A stretch of DNA of 64,000 bases. Source: Sphingobacterium prati (GTDB taxonomy: Bacteria; Bacteroidota; Bacteroidia; Sphingobacteriales; Sphingobacteriaceae). Below are positions 9,735 through 17,913 of the stretch, piece by piece (position 1 is the stretch's first letter; every line of letters starts with the position of its first letter). The stretch spans positions 861,700 through 925,699 of the forward strand of contig NZ_JABJWY010000038.1 of assembly GCF_013167215.1 (NCBI RefSeq), given 5' to 3'. The notes below the pieces were generated by a model. It searched no databases, had not been told where the DNA came from, and worked only from the letters and a program-made list of their open reading frames with translations. Both the position numbers and the translations under genes were made by a program.

Positions 9735-9737
9735 TCT

Positions 9738-10979
9738 ATGCTATCACATACCTTAATATTGGAAATTGGAATCGCTGTCGGACTTGTAGCCATTGTTGGA
9801 CTGATTGCTAACAAGCTCAAGTTTTCCGTTATTCCTTTTTTCATTATTATAGGCATGGTTTTGGGACAGCATGCACCTCAGATTGGGATGGTGGACCTGA
9901 CATTTACCGAAAGCAAACCCTTTATAGATTTTATGGGCAGGCTAGGGGTATTGTTTCTCTTATTCTATCTGGGACTGGAATTTTCAGTCAATCGACTGAT
10001 TAAATCCGGTAAAGCCATCGTAACAGGAGGGACCATCTACGTACTGCTCAATTTTACGTCTGGACTGTTGATTGGTTGGCTGATGGATATGCCCTTCAAG
10101 GAGATGATGGTGCTTTGTGGTATCATGACGAGCTCTTCAACAGCTATTGTAGCTAAGGTGCTTACGGACCTGAAACGGACGGCAAATCCAGAGACCGAAG
10201 TGATTATGGGAATGATCATGTTTGACGACCTGTTTATCGCCATGCATATTTCCTTTCTTTCAGGATTGATATTAACGGGTAGTAGTTCGTTTTGGGCGGT
10301 AGCAGGGACGTCCTTGTTGGCATTGGGCTTTATCTTGGCCTTTTTGGTGCTGGGCCGTAAATTGGTGCCGGCAATAGACCGTTTATTAAAAGAAAAAACT
10401 TCTGAACTATTTATATTGGTCATTTTTGCGCTGCTTTTTATCGTTGCCGGATTTTCGGAGACCATCCATGTTGCTGAGGCTATTGGTGCATTGATGGCGG
10501 GATTGGTACTCGCAGATTCGCAATACATTAAGAAAATTGAGGCAATGGTGCTGCCTTATAAAGATTTCTTCGGGGCGATGTTTTTCTTTAGCTTCGGACT
10601 ATCGATTGATATCATGTCGCTGGGGGGAGCCGTATTATGGGCTTCCATAGCAGCTGTGGTAACCGTTATGGGTAATCTTGCTTCAGGTTATTTTGCAGCC
10701 AAATTCTCGGGAATGAAGCCTAAAACTTCCTTTGACATCGGCTTTACCCTGTCTGCCCGCGGAGAATTTTCGATTATCATGGCCAATATCGGCAAAGCAG
10801 GCGCTTTACTCCCTGTGATTCAATCTTTCGTCGTGGTGTATGTATTGATCCTTTCCATCGTGTCGCCACTTTTGACGAAAGAATCGCGTAAGCTATGGAA
10901 GCTGCTCTTTGGAAGTGATGCCAATACCGCCAAGCCGCTCAAGAAACTAAGTGATCTGGAAAATAATAGTTCCGGATAA
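9738..10979 (+). CDS. Cation:proton antiporter, CPA2 family (KefB/KhtU-like)
   Basis: This is a 413-residue integral membrane antiporter with about 12-13 hydrophobic segments. CPA2 features include SSTAIVAKVL (helix after the first bundle), MGMIMFDDLFIAM with the conserved acidic pair, and AEAIGALMAGLVLADS. The C-terminal SARGEFSIIMA block is typical of Kef-type exchangers. It has no TrkA-N/C domain of its own, consistent with regulation by the separate RCK_C subunit encoded 3 nt upstream. A role in K+ or Na+ efflux for pH or osmotic homeostasis is inferred from family. Confidence 0.9.
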   Translation: MLSHTLILEIGIAVGLVAIVGLIANKLKFSVIPFFIIIGMVLGQHAPQIGMVDLTFTESKPFIDFMGRLGVLFLLFYLGLEFSVNRLIKSGKAIVTGGTIYVLLNFTSGLLIGWLMDMPFKEMMVLCGIMTSSSTAIVAKVLTDLKRTANPETEVIMGMIMFDDLFIAMHISFLSGLILTGSSSFWAVAGTSLLALGFILAFLVLGRKLVPAIDRLLKEKTSELFILVIFALLFIVAGFSETIHVAEAIGALMAGLVLADSQYIKKIEAMVLPYKDFFGAMFFFSFGLSIDIMSLGGAVLWASIAAVVTVMGNLASGYFAAKFSGMKPKTSFDIGFTLSARGEFSIIMANIGKAGALLPVIQSFVVVYVLILSIVSPLLTKESRKLWKLLFGSDANTAKPLKKLSDLENNSSG

Positions 10980-11040
10980 TTCTAATGCGATTTTTTTACG
11001 CTGATCTTTAGCAAATGTGATATGTTTAAAATGGCATCAC

Positions 11041-11077
11041 AATAAAAATGCCTCCTAAGTTAATCTTTCGGAGGCAT
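11041..11077. terminator. Terminator between antiporter and DUF59 genes
   Basis: The arms ATGCCTCC (11048-11055) and GGAGGCAT (11070-11077) form a stem. On the minus strand it is followed directly by TTTTTATT, a good terminator for the DUF59 operon. A T-run also lies 4 nt beyond it on the plus strand, so it may serve both. Confidence 0.7.
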
Positions 11078-11096
11078 GCACATTTTTTGACAGTGT

Positions 11097-11426
11097 CTAT
11101 AAGAACCCAAGTTCCAGTTTTGCTTCTTCGGACATCATATCTTTGGTCCAGGGCGGATCAAAAGTCAGTTCTACCAAAGCTTCTTTGATCCCTTCAATAG
11201 CAGCGACTTTCTCCTGCACTTCATTCATGATTTCGCCTGCAACCGGACAGCCGGGGGCAGTGAGTGTCATGACGATTTTTGCAATGCCACCTTCCTTGGT
11301 AATAATTTCATAGACAAGTCCCAGATCCACGATATTTGCTGGTTTTAGTTCAGGATCATAGATCGTTTCCAATGTCGCTTGGATTTGAGGTGCCAAACCC
11401 AGCTTATCCATTACAATAATGCTCAT
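11097..11426 (-). CDS. Metal-sulfur cluster assembly factor (DUF59/MIP18 family, SufT/PaaD-like)
   Basis: This 109-residue protein is a stand-alone DUF59 domain with LETIYDPELKPANIVDLGLVYEI, VMTLTAPGCPVAGEI containing the conserved Cys, and ELTFDPPWTKDMMSEEAK. DUF59 proteins assist Fe-S cluster maturation. In Bacteroidota such genes often sit with the suf operon, but here the gene is the second in a two-gene unit, overlapping the upstream glycosyltransferase by 4 nt (ATGA). The association with a glycosyltransferase has no obvious functional meaning. Confidence 0.88.
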   Translation of the reverse strand: MSIIVMDKLGLAPQIQATLETIYDPELKPANIVDLGLVYEIITKEGGIAKIVMTLTAPGCPVAGEIMNEVQEKVAAIEGIKEALVELTFDPPWTKDMMSEEAKLELGFL

Positions 11427-12592
11427 TTGTTCAATTTTTTATCTTCAATAGCGTCATTATAGATCGCTAATAATTTGCCTTCATTTAATTCAGGAGTAAA
11501 ATTACTAAAATAATAGGCTACACAGGTCTTTCTTATCTCATCTTTTTCTTCCCTTGTCATGGCATTCCATTGGGTTAGGCAGGCAACGATCTCGTTTTTG
11601 TTGTGCGGATCAAATGTCTGCCCGGTTTTATTGGGGATAATCATTTCAGGCAAAGGCCCTAAGTTGGAGCAGAGTACTGCCGTGCCGACGGAGTAAGCCT
11701 CAAGAATTGTAATTGGCATTCCTTCGAAACAAATGGAGGGAACGATGAGTGCCTGTGCCGAAGCAACCAATGGTAAAATCTCGCCCCGGGGTTTAAAGCC
11801 GAGGTAGCTGATATTGGAATGCCCAATTATGCTTTTCACGACCTCCTCTTCCAGTGGTCCACCACCGATAATACGGAGTTCCAAACCCGTTCCTTTTACG
11901 GACTCAATTAGCTGTAATATTCCCTTTTCGTCCGATAGCCTGCCTACATAGATAAAATAGGGATGTAAAACTTCCGGCGCTAAAGTTGTAGGAAAAACAA
12001 AATTAGGTTTTACTGCAAACTTTTCGGCTGGTATACTTAATGTTGAACTGACAAATATAGACTTTGCAAAACTGCTTAAATTAATGTAACGGTTGACTTT
12101 TTGCCAGGTGCCTATTTTGCGGTGAAACCAGTAGTTAAATGCGAGGAGAAATGCTTTAAGGAGCGAATCATTAAATGCTTTTTCTTTAACGGCCGTCCAT
12201 GGGAATTCTTCTTTTAGCGAATCCAGAAATAAATGATTGTGATGATATAGCGTTGCCGATGGACAGAGTAGCCTAAAATTGTGCAGTGTCATTACTTGGG
12301 GAATACCCTGTTTGGCGATGGTACGTATCAGGATCGGACCAGCAGCATAATGTGTATTGTGTAGATGAACGACATCCGGTTTGAATTCACGAATGTTTTT
12401 TTTTAAGCTATTTGCGGCGAAAATATTCCAGATTGAACTTAGTGTCTGTAAGGCCCCTCGCCAGCCTTTTTTATTCTGAAAGGTCAGCGTGCGGACCTGA
12501 TGATCTTGGGACAAGAGGGAATATTCCTGTTGAAATACAGTATCCTCCCCTCCGGGATTTTGATAAAATGTATGGATAATCAGAATGCGCAT
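11423..12592 (-). CDS. Glycosyltransferase family 4 protein
   Basis: This is a predicted cytoplasmic GT-B glycosyltransferase of 389 residues. The N-terminal Rossmann half starts MRILIIHTFYQNPGGEDTV. The C-terminal nucleotide-sugar domain has YVGRLSDEKGILQLIE and EGMPITILEAYSVGTAVLCSN, which carries the EX7E-type motif. The ATG at 12592 is chosen; a TTG or ATG-like start at 12610 would add six residues. Donor and acceptor sugars are unknown. It shares a 4-nt overlap with the DUF59 gene and is divergent from the polyprenyl synthase. Confidence 0.85.
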   Translation of the reverse strand: MRILIIHTFYQNPGGEDTVFQQEYSLLSQDHQVRTLTFQNKKGWRGALQTLSSIWNIFAANSLKKNIREFKPDVVHLHNTHYAAGPILIRTIAKQGIPQVMTLHNFRLLCPSATLYHHNHLFLDSLKEEFPWTAVKEKAFNDSLLKAFLLAFNYWFHRKIGTWQKVNRYINLSSFAKSIFVSSTLSIPAEKFAVKPNFVFPTTLAPEVLHPYFIYVGRLSDEKGILQLIESVKGTGLELRIIGGGPLEEEVVKSIIGHSNISYLGFKPRGEILPLVASAQALIVPSICFEGMPITILEAYSVGTAVLCSNLGPLPEMIIPNKTGQTFDPHNKNEIVACLTQWNAMTREEKDEIRKTCVAYYFSNFTPELNEGKLLAIYNDAIEDKKLNK

Positions 12593-12607
12593 AATAAAAG
12601 ACTTACA

Positions 12608-12615
12608 CAAATGTA
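12608..12615 (-). promoter_or_regulatory. Candidate -7 element for the GT4/DUF59 operon
   Basis: The minus strand reads TACATTTG, matching TAnnTTTG, 15 nt before the chosen glycosyltransferase ATG. This implies a very short leader. The -33 box is weak. Confidence 0.4.
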
Positions 12616-12649
12616 CAATTTTGCGTTGACATGCTTTAACGGTACAAAA

Positions 12650-12681
12650 TTGCCATTTCTATATGATTATTGCTATATTCG
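12650..12681 (+). promoter_or_regulatory. Candidate promoter for polyprenyl synthase
   Basis: TTG at 12650 and TATATTCG at 12674-12681 (one mismatch to TAnnTTTG) are spaced 21 nt apart. The expected start is about 15 nt before the gene. Confidence 0.35.
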
Positions 12682-12703
12682 CATGATTCGATCGTAAAGA
12701 TAT

Positions 12704-13672
12704 ATGCAACACTTACAACAGCTCGTGATAGAGGCGATAGAGACAAGTCAATTTCCCGAAACTCCCACACATTTATATGATCCCATACGGTATATATTGA
12801 CTTTGGGCGGTAAGAGGGTTAGGCCAGTGCTAACATTGATGGCGGCCGAGTTATTTGGCATGCAGGAAATGGAAGAAATTATTCCAGCTGCAAAAGCGGT
12901 AGAATTTTTTCATAACTTTTCCCTGATACATGACGATCTGATGGATAAAGCACCTTTACGGAGGGGCAAGACCACCGTCCATGAAAAATGGGATGCCAAT
13001 ATCGCTATTCTTTCTGGCGATGGTTTGTTGGTCAAGGCCTACGAGGAAATTTCCAAATGTAATCCCGTCTATCTGCCGGCAACCTTGCGGATTTTGAGCA
13101 AAGTAGCCATGGAGGTCTGCGAAGGTCAGCAATTGGATATGGATTATGAAAGCCGTGCATCCTTGCGTATGTCGGAATATCTGGAGATGATCCGCTTGAA
13201 GACATCCGTACTTTTGGGTGGTGCACTGCAATTAGGTGCTATTCTTTCAGGAGCGAATGAACAACAGCAAAAATTGATCTATGATTTTGGGGAAAATGTC
13301 GGTTTGGCTTTTCAATTGCAGGATGACATACTGGATGCCTATGGAGATCCGGATACTTTTGGTAAGATCGTTGGTGGTGATATTATAATCAATAAGAAGA
13401 CCTTTCTACTCGTTAAACTGATGGAGGTTATTGAGGAGGAGGATCTTCCCCTCATGCAGCATTTATTAAATTCGACTGTTGATGTGGTCCCAACAAAAGT
13501 TGAAGACATGCTTAGATTATATGATAAGTATCAGGTCAGGAAATCGGCCGATGAATTAAAGGATAGCTATACACAACGTGCATTTAAAAAAATGGAAGCA
13601 CTGGATGTACCAAACGAACGTAAGGCAGCGTTAATACTGTTAGCAAATCACCTTTTGGTGAGACAGCAATAG
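12704..13672 (+). CDS. Polyprenyl synthetase family protein (trans-isoprenyl diphosphate synthase)
   Basis: The protein condenses isopentenyl diphosphate with allylic diphosphates to make linear isoprenoids (farnesyl, geranylgeranyl or longer, for quinones, carotenoids or undecaprenyl precursors). Of 322 residues, GGKRVRP is at 35-41, the first Asp-rich motif DDLMD at 77-81 with the following RRGKTTVH, and the second motif DDILD at 207-211. Chain length cannot be assigned safely. It is cytoplasmic. The nitrilase-family gene follows by 84 nt and may be a separate unit. Confidence 0.92.
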   Translation: MQHLQQLVIEAIETSQFPETPTHLYDPIRYILTLGGKRVRPVLTLMAAELFGMQEMEEIIPAAKAVEFFHNFSLIHDDLMDKAPLRRGKTTVHEKWDANIAILSGDGLLVKAYEEISKCNPVYLPATLRILSKVAMEVCEGQQLDMDYESRASLRMSEYLEMIRLKTSVLLGGALQLGAILSGANEQQQKLIYDFGENVGLAFQLQDDILDAYGDPDTFGKIVGGDIIINKKTFLLVKLMEVIEEEDLPLMQHLLNSTVDVVPTKVEDMLRLYDKYQVRKSADELKDSYTQRAFKKMEALDVPNERKAALILLANHLLVRQQ

Positions 13673-13755
13673 AGAGAAAATTCTATTAAAATTCGTATTT
13701 TGCCAACAAATGGCTATTTTGTACTAAATAATTAAATAAATTTTAGATAACGTTC

Positions 13756-14532
13756 ATGGATCCTTTAAAAATCACGGTATTTCAAGCATATTTATTCTGG
13801 GAAAATATTGAAAAAAATCTGAATAATCTGGCTTTGCGGCTTTCAGCATTGCGCGAGAAGACCGATCTGATTATCTTGCCGGAGATGTTTAATACAGGAT
13901 TCACAAATAACGTTGAAAAATGTGCCGAGCCAGCAAATGGCCCTACCACAAAATGGCTATTTGAAATGGCAAGTTCACTGAATTGTGTTGTTGCTGGTTC
14001 ATTGATCATCGAAGAAAGTGGGAAATACTATAATCGTTTTGTATGGATGTTTCCTGATGGCAAATATGTGAAATACGATAAGCGCCACCTTTTTGGTATG
14101 TCAAAAGAAAGCGAGTATTTCGAACCAGGCAACGAACGTATTTTAGTGGATATCAAAGGCTGGAAAATATGTCCTATGATCTGTTATGACCTGCGATTCC
14201 CAGTTTGGTCCAAGAACCAGAATGCTGCCTATGATATCCTGGTTTATACAGCAAGCTGGCCAGACAAACGTTCGGCACATTGGCGGGCACTGATCCCTGC
14301 ACGTGCGATTGAAAATCAAGCTTACGTAGTTGGCGTAAACCGCGTGGGGCATGATGGTAATGATATCTATTACTCGGGTGGATCAATGTGCATATCACCT
14401 TTAGGTGATGTTGTTTACTATAAGCCAGAGGATGAAGATTTATATACCTTTACGTTAAATCCCAATGATTTGCTGGAGGCACGTGAAAAATTTCCGTTTT
14501 TAAAAGATTCAGATTCTTTTAGCATCGGATAA
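13756..14532 (+). CDS. Nitrilase-family amidohydrolase (omega-amidase YafV-like)
   Basis: This 258-residue carbon-nitrogen hydrolase has the complete Glu-Lys-Cys triad: E43 in LPEMFNTGF, K109 in KYDKRHLF and C143 in PMICYDLRFP. Close relatives of YafV/Nit2 hydrolyse the omega-amide of alpha-ketoglutaramate or alpha-ketosuccinamate, a metabolite-repair step. That specificity is an inference from overall similarity (short form, FGMSKESEYFEPGN segment). No signal peptide is present. Confidence 0.88.
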   Translation: MDPLKITVFQAYLFWENIEKNLNNLALRLSALREKTDLIILPEMFNTGFTNNVEKCAEPANGPTTKWLFEMASSLNCVVAGSLIIEESGKYYNRFVWMFPDGKYVKYDKRHLFGMSKESEYFEPGNERILVDIKGWKICPMICYDLRFPVWSKNQNAAYDILVYTASWPDKRSAHWRALIPARAIENQAYVVGVNRVGHDGNDIYYSGGSMCISPLGDVVYYKPEDEDLYTFTLNPNDLLEAREKFPFLKDSDSFSIG

Positions 14533-14685
14533 CTCTTTCTTGCAGCCTGATCATCCTGCATTTTATTAGGTATAAAGACAAGCAATTTATTTTGTTTGTG
14601 TCCTTTTTTATTCCTAAATTCAATCTACTATAAATCGTTTATGATGATTTATTAACATCTATTTATTGTATGTTGATAAAATTTG

Positions 14686-14716
14686 TTTGATACAATTGTT
14701 GAAAAGCGTACTTTAG
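14686..14716 (+). promoter_or_regulatory. Candidate promoter for the MarR-family regulator
   Basis: TTTG at 14686-14689 is separated by 19 nt from TACTTTAG at 14709-14716, one base off TAnnTTTG. The leader would be about 95 nt. Confidence 0.45.
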
Positions 14717-14816
14717 GCTAAGTATTAGCCAAAATAAGTTTAGTTTTTTTTATTTTGATTTGAACATACTATTATTAGCGACACAAGTTGCGTAAACAAC
14801 CATAACCATTATTTAT

Positions 14817-15260
14817 ATGTTAGACCAAGATTTAGTATCGCAGGAGTATTTTTATAATTTTCTGACAGGGAAATATTCGATTGCAGTTATGCGGAGGTTG
14901 CAGCGCAATCTCAAGGAAGCTGGCTTAAGTATTACTTCGGAACAATGGAGTATCATGTATAATCTGTGGGTAGAAGAGGGGCTGACCCAACAGGAACTGG
15001 CGATTCGTACATTCCGGGACAAACCGAGTGTAACCCGCCTGATCAATAATCTAGAAAGACTCAACCTGGTTATCCGGGTCAATGACAAAAACGATAGACG
15101 GTCGAATTTGATCTATTTGACCAAAATTGGGCGAAAGATGAAAGAGGAAGGCATGAAGCAAGCCAATAATACGATCGAACAGGCGTTAGGGGGCTTGACC
15201 GATGATCAAATTGCGTTGTCGCATACCACCTTGCATCGCGTGCTGTTCAATTTAAAATAG
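14817..15260 (+). CDS. MarR family winged helix-turn-helix transcriptional regulator
   Basis: This 147-residue protein has a MarR-type winged helix: SEQWSIMYNLWVEEGLTQQELAIRTFRDKPSVTRLINNLERLNLVIRVNDKNDRRSNLIYLT (helix-turn-helix followed by the wing with DKNDRR). MarR proteins bind palindromic operators as dimers and often respond to phenolics or oxidants. No co-oriented target gene adjoins it; the next gene is convergent. The target is unknown. Confidence 0.9.
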   Translation: MLDQDLVSQEYFYNFLTGKYSIAVMRRLQRNLKEAGLSITSEQWSIMYNLWVEEGLTQQELAIRTFRDKPSVTRLINNLERLNLVIRVNDKNDRRSNLIYLTKIGRKMKEEGMKQANNTIEQALGGLTDDQIALSHTTLHRVLFNLK

Positions 15261-15334
15261 CATCACGATGTCATTGGGAGATCACACGTATTCTTATTAA
15301 GAAATTATCTGAGCCGAAAGGCCAATAGGGGAAA

Positions 15335-15379
15335 AGAAAAAACAGGAATCCCTCAGCGTTACTAACGTCTGAGGGATTC
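15335..15379 (-). terminator. Terminator of the FMN glutamate-synthase-like gene
   Basis: Perfect 11-bp arms (GAATCCCTCAG at 15346-15356, CTGAGGGATTC at 15369-15379) are followed on the minus strand by CTGTTTTTTC. Confidence 0.8.
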
Positions 15380-15408
15380 TAGTATATATAGCGCAGCTAT
15401 TTGGAAGA

Positions 15409-16965
15409 TTAATCTTCGAAAAGCTTGCTTTCGAAATCGGTATGGCTATTGACGAGTTTTCCTTCCGTACCAAAATAGATTTCTTGAAAACTTAGTGTCC
15501 GTATTGCATCAACTTTGCGGTAGAATTTATCTGCCGATACATCGGATAAGGTTTTGAATCCGCAGGCTTCCATGATTTCCACAGTGGCGCGTAATGTATT
15601 GCGGTGGAATTGGGCCACACGTACGTATTTGTCATTTACATCTAATCCTTTGTATAAATGTGGTTGTTGCGTTGCAACACCAACAGGGCAAACGTCCTCA
15701 TTACATTTTAAGGCCTGAATACAACCCAAGGCAAACATCATTCCCCGTGCACTATAACATGCATCGGCACCCAATGCAATCACTTTCAGTATATCGAAAC
15801 CAGTTACGATGCGGCTGGAGACAATCACCTTGATGTGTTTTTTCAAGCCAAATGAGATCAGGGTTTTGGTGACAAATGCCAAAGCATCATAAAGAGGCAT
15901 TCCTAAATTGTCTGTGAATTCTAATGGCGCAGCACCTGTTCCACCTTCAGATCCATCGACCGAGATAAAATCTGGGAAGATCTGTGTATTTTGCATGGCA
16001 TGACAGATGTCCATAAACTCATTTTTGTCACCGATACATATTTTAAATCCGATCGGCTTTCCACCTGAAAGGTCACGCATTTGCTGTATGAAATGCATCA
16101 TTTCCGTTGGTGAAGAGAATGCACTGTGCGCAGGTGGCGACATGACGTCTGTTCCTGGGATGACGTGACGTATTGCCGCAACTTCAGGCGTATTTTTGGC
16201 TGCTGGTAAGATACCACCATGACCGGGTTTCGCTCCCTGGGAGAGTTTCAGTTCGATCATTTTCACATTTTCACGATTGGATTTCTCGCGAAAAAGCTCT
16301 GCATCGAATTTACCTTCTGCATTACGGCAGCCAAAATAACCGGTACCTACCTGCCAGATCAAATCGCCACCATTGTTATGGTAATCACTGATCCCACCCT
16401 CGCCCGTGTTGTGCGCAAAATTTTGTAGGGCGGCACCTTTGTTTAGTGCAGTGATAGCCGTTTTACTCAAGGCACCATAACTCATTGCTGAGATATTAAA
16501 TACACTTAAGCTATATGGTTTTTTACAGGCTTCATTACCAACTTTTGTACGTAAGTCATGATTCTCAATATGACAGGGAAATACGGAATGCGCAGCCCAT
16601 TCATTACCAACTGCCTGTGGATCGGTTTGCATACCAAATGCAACGGTCTCCCGTTGATTTTTTGCCCGTTGATAAACGATGGAACGCTGTCTCCTATTGA
16701 AGGGACGGCCGTCCATATCAGATTCCCAAAAGTATTGCCTCAATTCAGGACGGATGGATTCAAAGATATAACGGAAGTATCCAACCAAGGGATAGTTTCG
16801 TAAAATCGCATGTTTAGTTTGGAAACTATGGTATAGGGCAATCAATAATAATGGGAATGGAATGATCAATAACCAAAACCAGCTTGATGTAAATATAAAG
16901 CCAAATGATACTATGATTAAATTAATCACGATCATTGTTGAAATAATGAGTTTTCTAACTTCCAT
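15409..16965 (-). CDS. Membrane-anchored FMN-binding glutamate synthase family protein
   Basis: This 518-residue protein has two N-terminal transmembrane segments (IISTMIVINLIIVSFGFIF and WFWLLIIPFPLLLIALY) before a GltB-like FMN barrel. The barrel contains SISAMSYGALS-like NISAMSYGALSKTAITALNKG, GEGGISDYH, KPGHGGILP, SVDGSEGGTGAAPLEF and SARGMMFALGCIQALKCNEDVCPVGVATQQP, whose cysteines match the 3Fe-4S site of glutamate synthases. There is no glutaminase domain, so it is not a complete glutamate synthase; the physiological reaction is not established. It stands alone between two convergent or separate units. Confidence 0.9.
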   Translation of the reverse strand: MEVRKLIISTMIVINLIIVSFGFIFTSSWFWLLIIPFPLLLIALYHSFQTKHAILRNYPLVGYFRYIFESIRPELRQYFWESDMDGRPFNRRQRSIVYQRAKNQRETVAFGMQTDPQAVGNEWAAHSVFPCHIENHDLRTKVGNEACKKPYSLSVFNISAMSYGALSKTAITALNKGAALQNFAHNTGEGGISDYHNNGGDLIWQVGTGYFGCRNAEGKFDAELFREKSNRENVKMIELKLSQGAKPGHGGILPAAKNTPEVAAIRHVIPGTDVMSPPAHSAFSSPTEMMHFIQQMRDLSGGKPIGFKICIGDKNEFMDICHAMQNTQIFPDFISVDGSEGGTGAAPLEFTDNLGMPLYDALAFVTKTLISFGLKKHIKVIVSSRIVTGFDILKVIALGADACYSARGMMFALGCIQALKCNEDVCPVGVATQQPHLYKGLDVNDKYVRVAQFHRNTLRATVEIMEACGFKTLSDVSADKFYRKVDAIRTLSFQEIYFGTEGKLVNSHTDFESKLFED

Positions 16966-17066
16966 AGAAAATACGATTGTTTAGTTTTAATTCGCTATTT
17001 TAATGTTTAGTCCAATTGAATATTTTACTGTTCAATTAGCATTCCAAAATGCGCTTTCGGACAGAG

Positions 17067-17074
17067 CAAATGTA
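17067..17074 (-). promoter_or_regulatory. Candidate -7 element for the glutamate-synthase-like gene
   Basis: The minus strand reads TACATTTG (TAnnTTTG), about 100 nt before the start. No clear -33 TTG is present. Confidence 0.35.
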
Positions 17075-17151
17075 CTAAAGTTCCCTAAGTAAATGGATAT
17101 ATTTACTATGCTGGAATAAGTTTTGATAAGTTTATAACTGTTTCTAACAAA

Positions 17152-17913
17152 CTATTTTCTTTTAGTAATCTCATGCGACAAAAGTTGATAGATTTGCTGT
17201 AAATCTGGTTTATTACTAATAAATTTCAAATGTTTTTGCTGTGTCGTCAGGTCTTCCCGAATCGCCGGACCTGTCTGAACTGTAATTGGAACCTGCTTTT
17301 GTACTTTTTCTGCCGTTTCTAGAATGATTGGCCGGATCAGATCGAAGGAAAGATTATTCTCCTCCAGGAGTTCGTAAGCGAGCTGATAAAGGATATTTGA
17401 GAAATTGTTGACCATGACCGAAGACAGATGAATCGCCAATCGCTGTTGCGAATTGCACAGGATGCTTCGGGGGGAAAAGGTCCGTGTGAGATGAAGCAAG
17501 ATCTCGGCATTATCTTCATTATTGCCTTCGACACAAAATGGAATGCCCGAAAAGTCAACCGATTTATTTTTAGAGAGCGATTGTGGGGGATAGATCACAC
17601 CATAGTTGTTAAACTGCTTCAGTACATCGATATCGGTTGCGCCTGAGCAGTGCACAACAATGCCTTTAATGGGCTTAGGCATCGTTTCTACAACTGTAGG
17701 AATAGCCTGATCGGACACGGCAATTAGATACAGATCAGCATCGATCTGCAGCTGGCTGAGTTGATCCGTAGCAGGACATTGAAGCGCAAAGGCCAATGCA
17801 TTCGCATTGGCCTTTGTTTTACTATAGATTTGAACGATCTGATGTCCTAGTTGTTGAAACGCTTGTCCAAAATGCGTTGCGGCATTTCCGCTTCCTAAGA
17901 TGACAATATTCAT
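17152..17913 (-). CDS. Rossmann-like and DUF2520 domain-containing protein
   Basis: This 253-residue protein starts with a dinucleotide-binding fold (MNIVILGSGNAATHFGQAFQQLGHQ, glycine pattern GSGNAA) like ProC/F420-dependent reductases. A DUF2520 all-helical domain follows (FCVEGNNEDNAEILLHL, HLSSVMVNNFSNILYQLAYELL, TGPAIREDLTTQQKHL). The natural substrate is unknown; the fold suggests an NADP-dependent reductase. Its ATG overlaps the stop of the CcsA/CcmF-like gene by one nucleotide (TAATG), so the two are translationally coupled, though no functional tie to cytochrome maturation is known to me. Confidence 0.85.
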   Translation of the reverse strand: MNIVILGSGNAATHFGQAFQQLGHQIVQIYSKTKANANALAFALQCPATDQLSQLQIDADLYLIAVSDQAIPTVVETMPKPIKGIVVHCSGATDIDVLKQFNNYGVIYPPQSLSKNKSVDFSGIPFCVEGNNEDNAEILLHLTRTFSPRSILCNSQQRLAIHLSSVMVNNFSNILYQLAYELLEENNLSFDLIRPIILETAEKVQKQVPITVQTGPAIREDLTTQQKHLKFISNKPDLQQIYQLLSHEITKRK